Positions 63,551 through 64,000 of a DNA stretch of 64,000 nt are shown one piece after another (the stretch's first letter is position 1; every line of letters starts with the position of its first letter). Both the position numbers and the translations under genes were made by a program. The stretch is from assembly GCA_965214625.1 (NCBI GenBank), contig OZ243962.1, positions 310,001 to 374,000 on the forward strand, in the 5' to 3' direction. The notes beneath the pieces were generated by a model. The model was not told the origin of the DNA. It saw only the letters and a program-made list of their open reading frames with translations, and did no database searches. The DNA comes from G965214625 sp965214625 (lineage in GTDB: Bacteria; Pseudomonadota; Gammaproteobacteria; Arenicellales; Poriferihabitantaceae).

Positions 63551-64000
63551 AAGCGATTCAGATTCAACACTACGGTGGAATTGATCAACTTCAGTGCAAT
63601 GAGATTCCGACGCCCCAACCCAAGGCAACCGAAGCACTGATCAAACTGCACTATGCAGGCGTCAATTTCATCGACATCTACATGCGCGATGGGACCTATG
63701 CGAAGTCACAAACCTATCAGACCCCCCTGCCGATGACGCTTGGCATGGAGGCGGTCGGTGAAATCATCGCCATCGGTGAAAAAGTCACCGATTTTGTGAT
63801 CGGTGAAACGGTTTGCTACTGCCTGGTGCGTGGCAGTTATGCCCAGTACGCTGCAGTACCAACGGAGAAACTGACTCGGGTGCCGAGCTCCCTCCCGCTT
63901 GCGAGTGCCTGTACACTGATGCTGCAGGGATTCACTGCCCACTATCTTTCTCATTCCGCTTTTTTGCTCAACCCCAACCATACCTGTCTGATTCATGCCG
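63547..64000 (+). CDS. NADPH:quinone oxidoreductase-like MDR protein, N-terminal part
   Basis: The first 151 residues of a medium-chain zinc-independent reductase (QOR type) run to the window edge. Seen: MKAIQIQHYGGIDQLQ, the VNFIDIYMRDGTY segment, and LGMEAVGEIIAIGE. The ATG overlaps the CoA-transferase stop. Family members reduce quinones or alpha,beta-unsaturated carbonyls. The nucleotide-binding motif is beyond the window, so the assignment is from the N-terminus only. Confidence 0.88.
   Translation, partial: MKAIQIQHYGGIDQLQCNEIPTPQPKATEALIKLHYAGVNFIDIYMRDGTYAKSQTYQTPLPMTLGMEAVGEIIAIGEKVTDFVIGETVCYCLVRGSYAQYAAVPTEKLTRVPSSLPLASACTLMLQGFTAHYLSHSAFLLNPNHTCLIHA

Overview
The window looks like a chromosomal segment of a gammaproteobacterium, probably marine or halotolerant. 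This rests on gene order and family membership, not on a marker gene: the yqgE-ruvX-pyrR-pyrB-pyrC' order, a type IV pilus-type (Pil-Chp) chemosensory cluster, an adjacent cmoB-cmoA pair and a DUF3461 protein. Base composition is close to balanced. I see no rRNA, tRNA, CRISPR array, prophage or intact insertion sequence.

Layout. (1) 1-10400, minus strand: a chemosensory operon (CheW-like PilI, PilJ-type receptor, a coupled small ORF, ChpA-like scaffold, ChpC) runs into an inositol-monophosphatase-family enzyme, transketolase and glyceraldehyde-3-phosphate dehydrogenase. The ChpA homologue has no recognisable ATPase domain and its only Hpt-like motif lacks the phospho-acceptor histidine. (2) 11178-14994: the pyrimidine operon, with a catalytically degenerate PyrC'. 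(3) 15117-21975: HtrA protease, CysE, a DUF924 protein, a membrane-anchored J-domain protein, a short penicillin-binding transpeptidase, ThyA and FolA. (4) 22160-22755: a decayed HEPN/nucleotidyltransferase toxin-antitoxin pair. (5) 23241-27854: an operon of a gamma-butyrobetaine-dioxygenase-like oxygenase and three tandem, diverged enolase-superfamily enzymes resembling betaine epimerases. (6) 28279-37296, minus strand: CmoB-CmoA, then a complete propionyl-CoA to succinyl-CoA module (epimerase, MeaB, PccA, PccB, methylmalonyl-CoA mutase). (7) 37529-50161: an atypical ureohydrolase, a beta-hydroxyacid dehydrogenase, DUF3461, a LOG-family hydrolase, a dimethylglycine/sarcosine dehydrogenase-like flavoprotein with an aminotransferase, an MmgE/PrpD protein, a secreted DM13 protein and an SDR without the usual catalytic Tyr/Lys. 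(8) 50897-56388: a DoeB-like deacylase, AzlC/AzlD exporter, a fold-type II PLP enzyme, a broken AsnC/Lrp regulator and an M20 amidohydrolase. (9) 56586-57049: decayed transposase and Phd/RelE toxin-antitoxin debris. (10) 57270-64000: a large FAD/Fe-S oxidoreductase divergent from an aminotransferase, crotonase, CoA-transferase and quinone-oxidoreductase operon.

How it fits together. Much of the window serves breakdown of amino acids, methylated amines and acyl-CoAs: oxidation and epimerisation of quaternary amines, N-demethylation of a methylglycine-type substrate, deacylation of acyl-amino acids, and propionyl-CoA disposal. This suits a heterotroph living on osmolytes. The most unusual items are the kinase-less ChpA cluster and the oxygenase/three-epimerase operon. 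Several small pseudogenes (two toxin-antitoxin loci, one regulator, one transposase) show ongoing gene decay.
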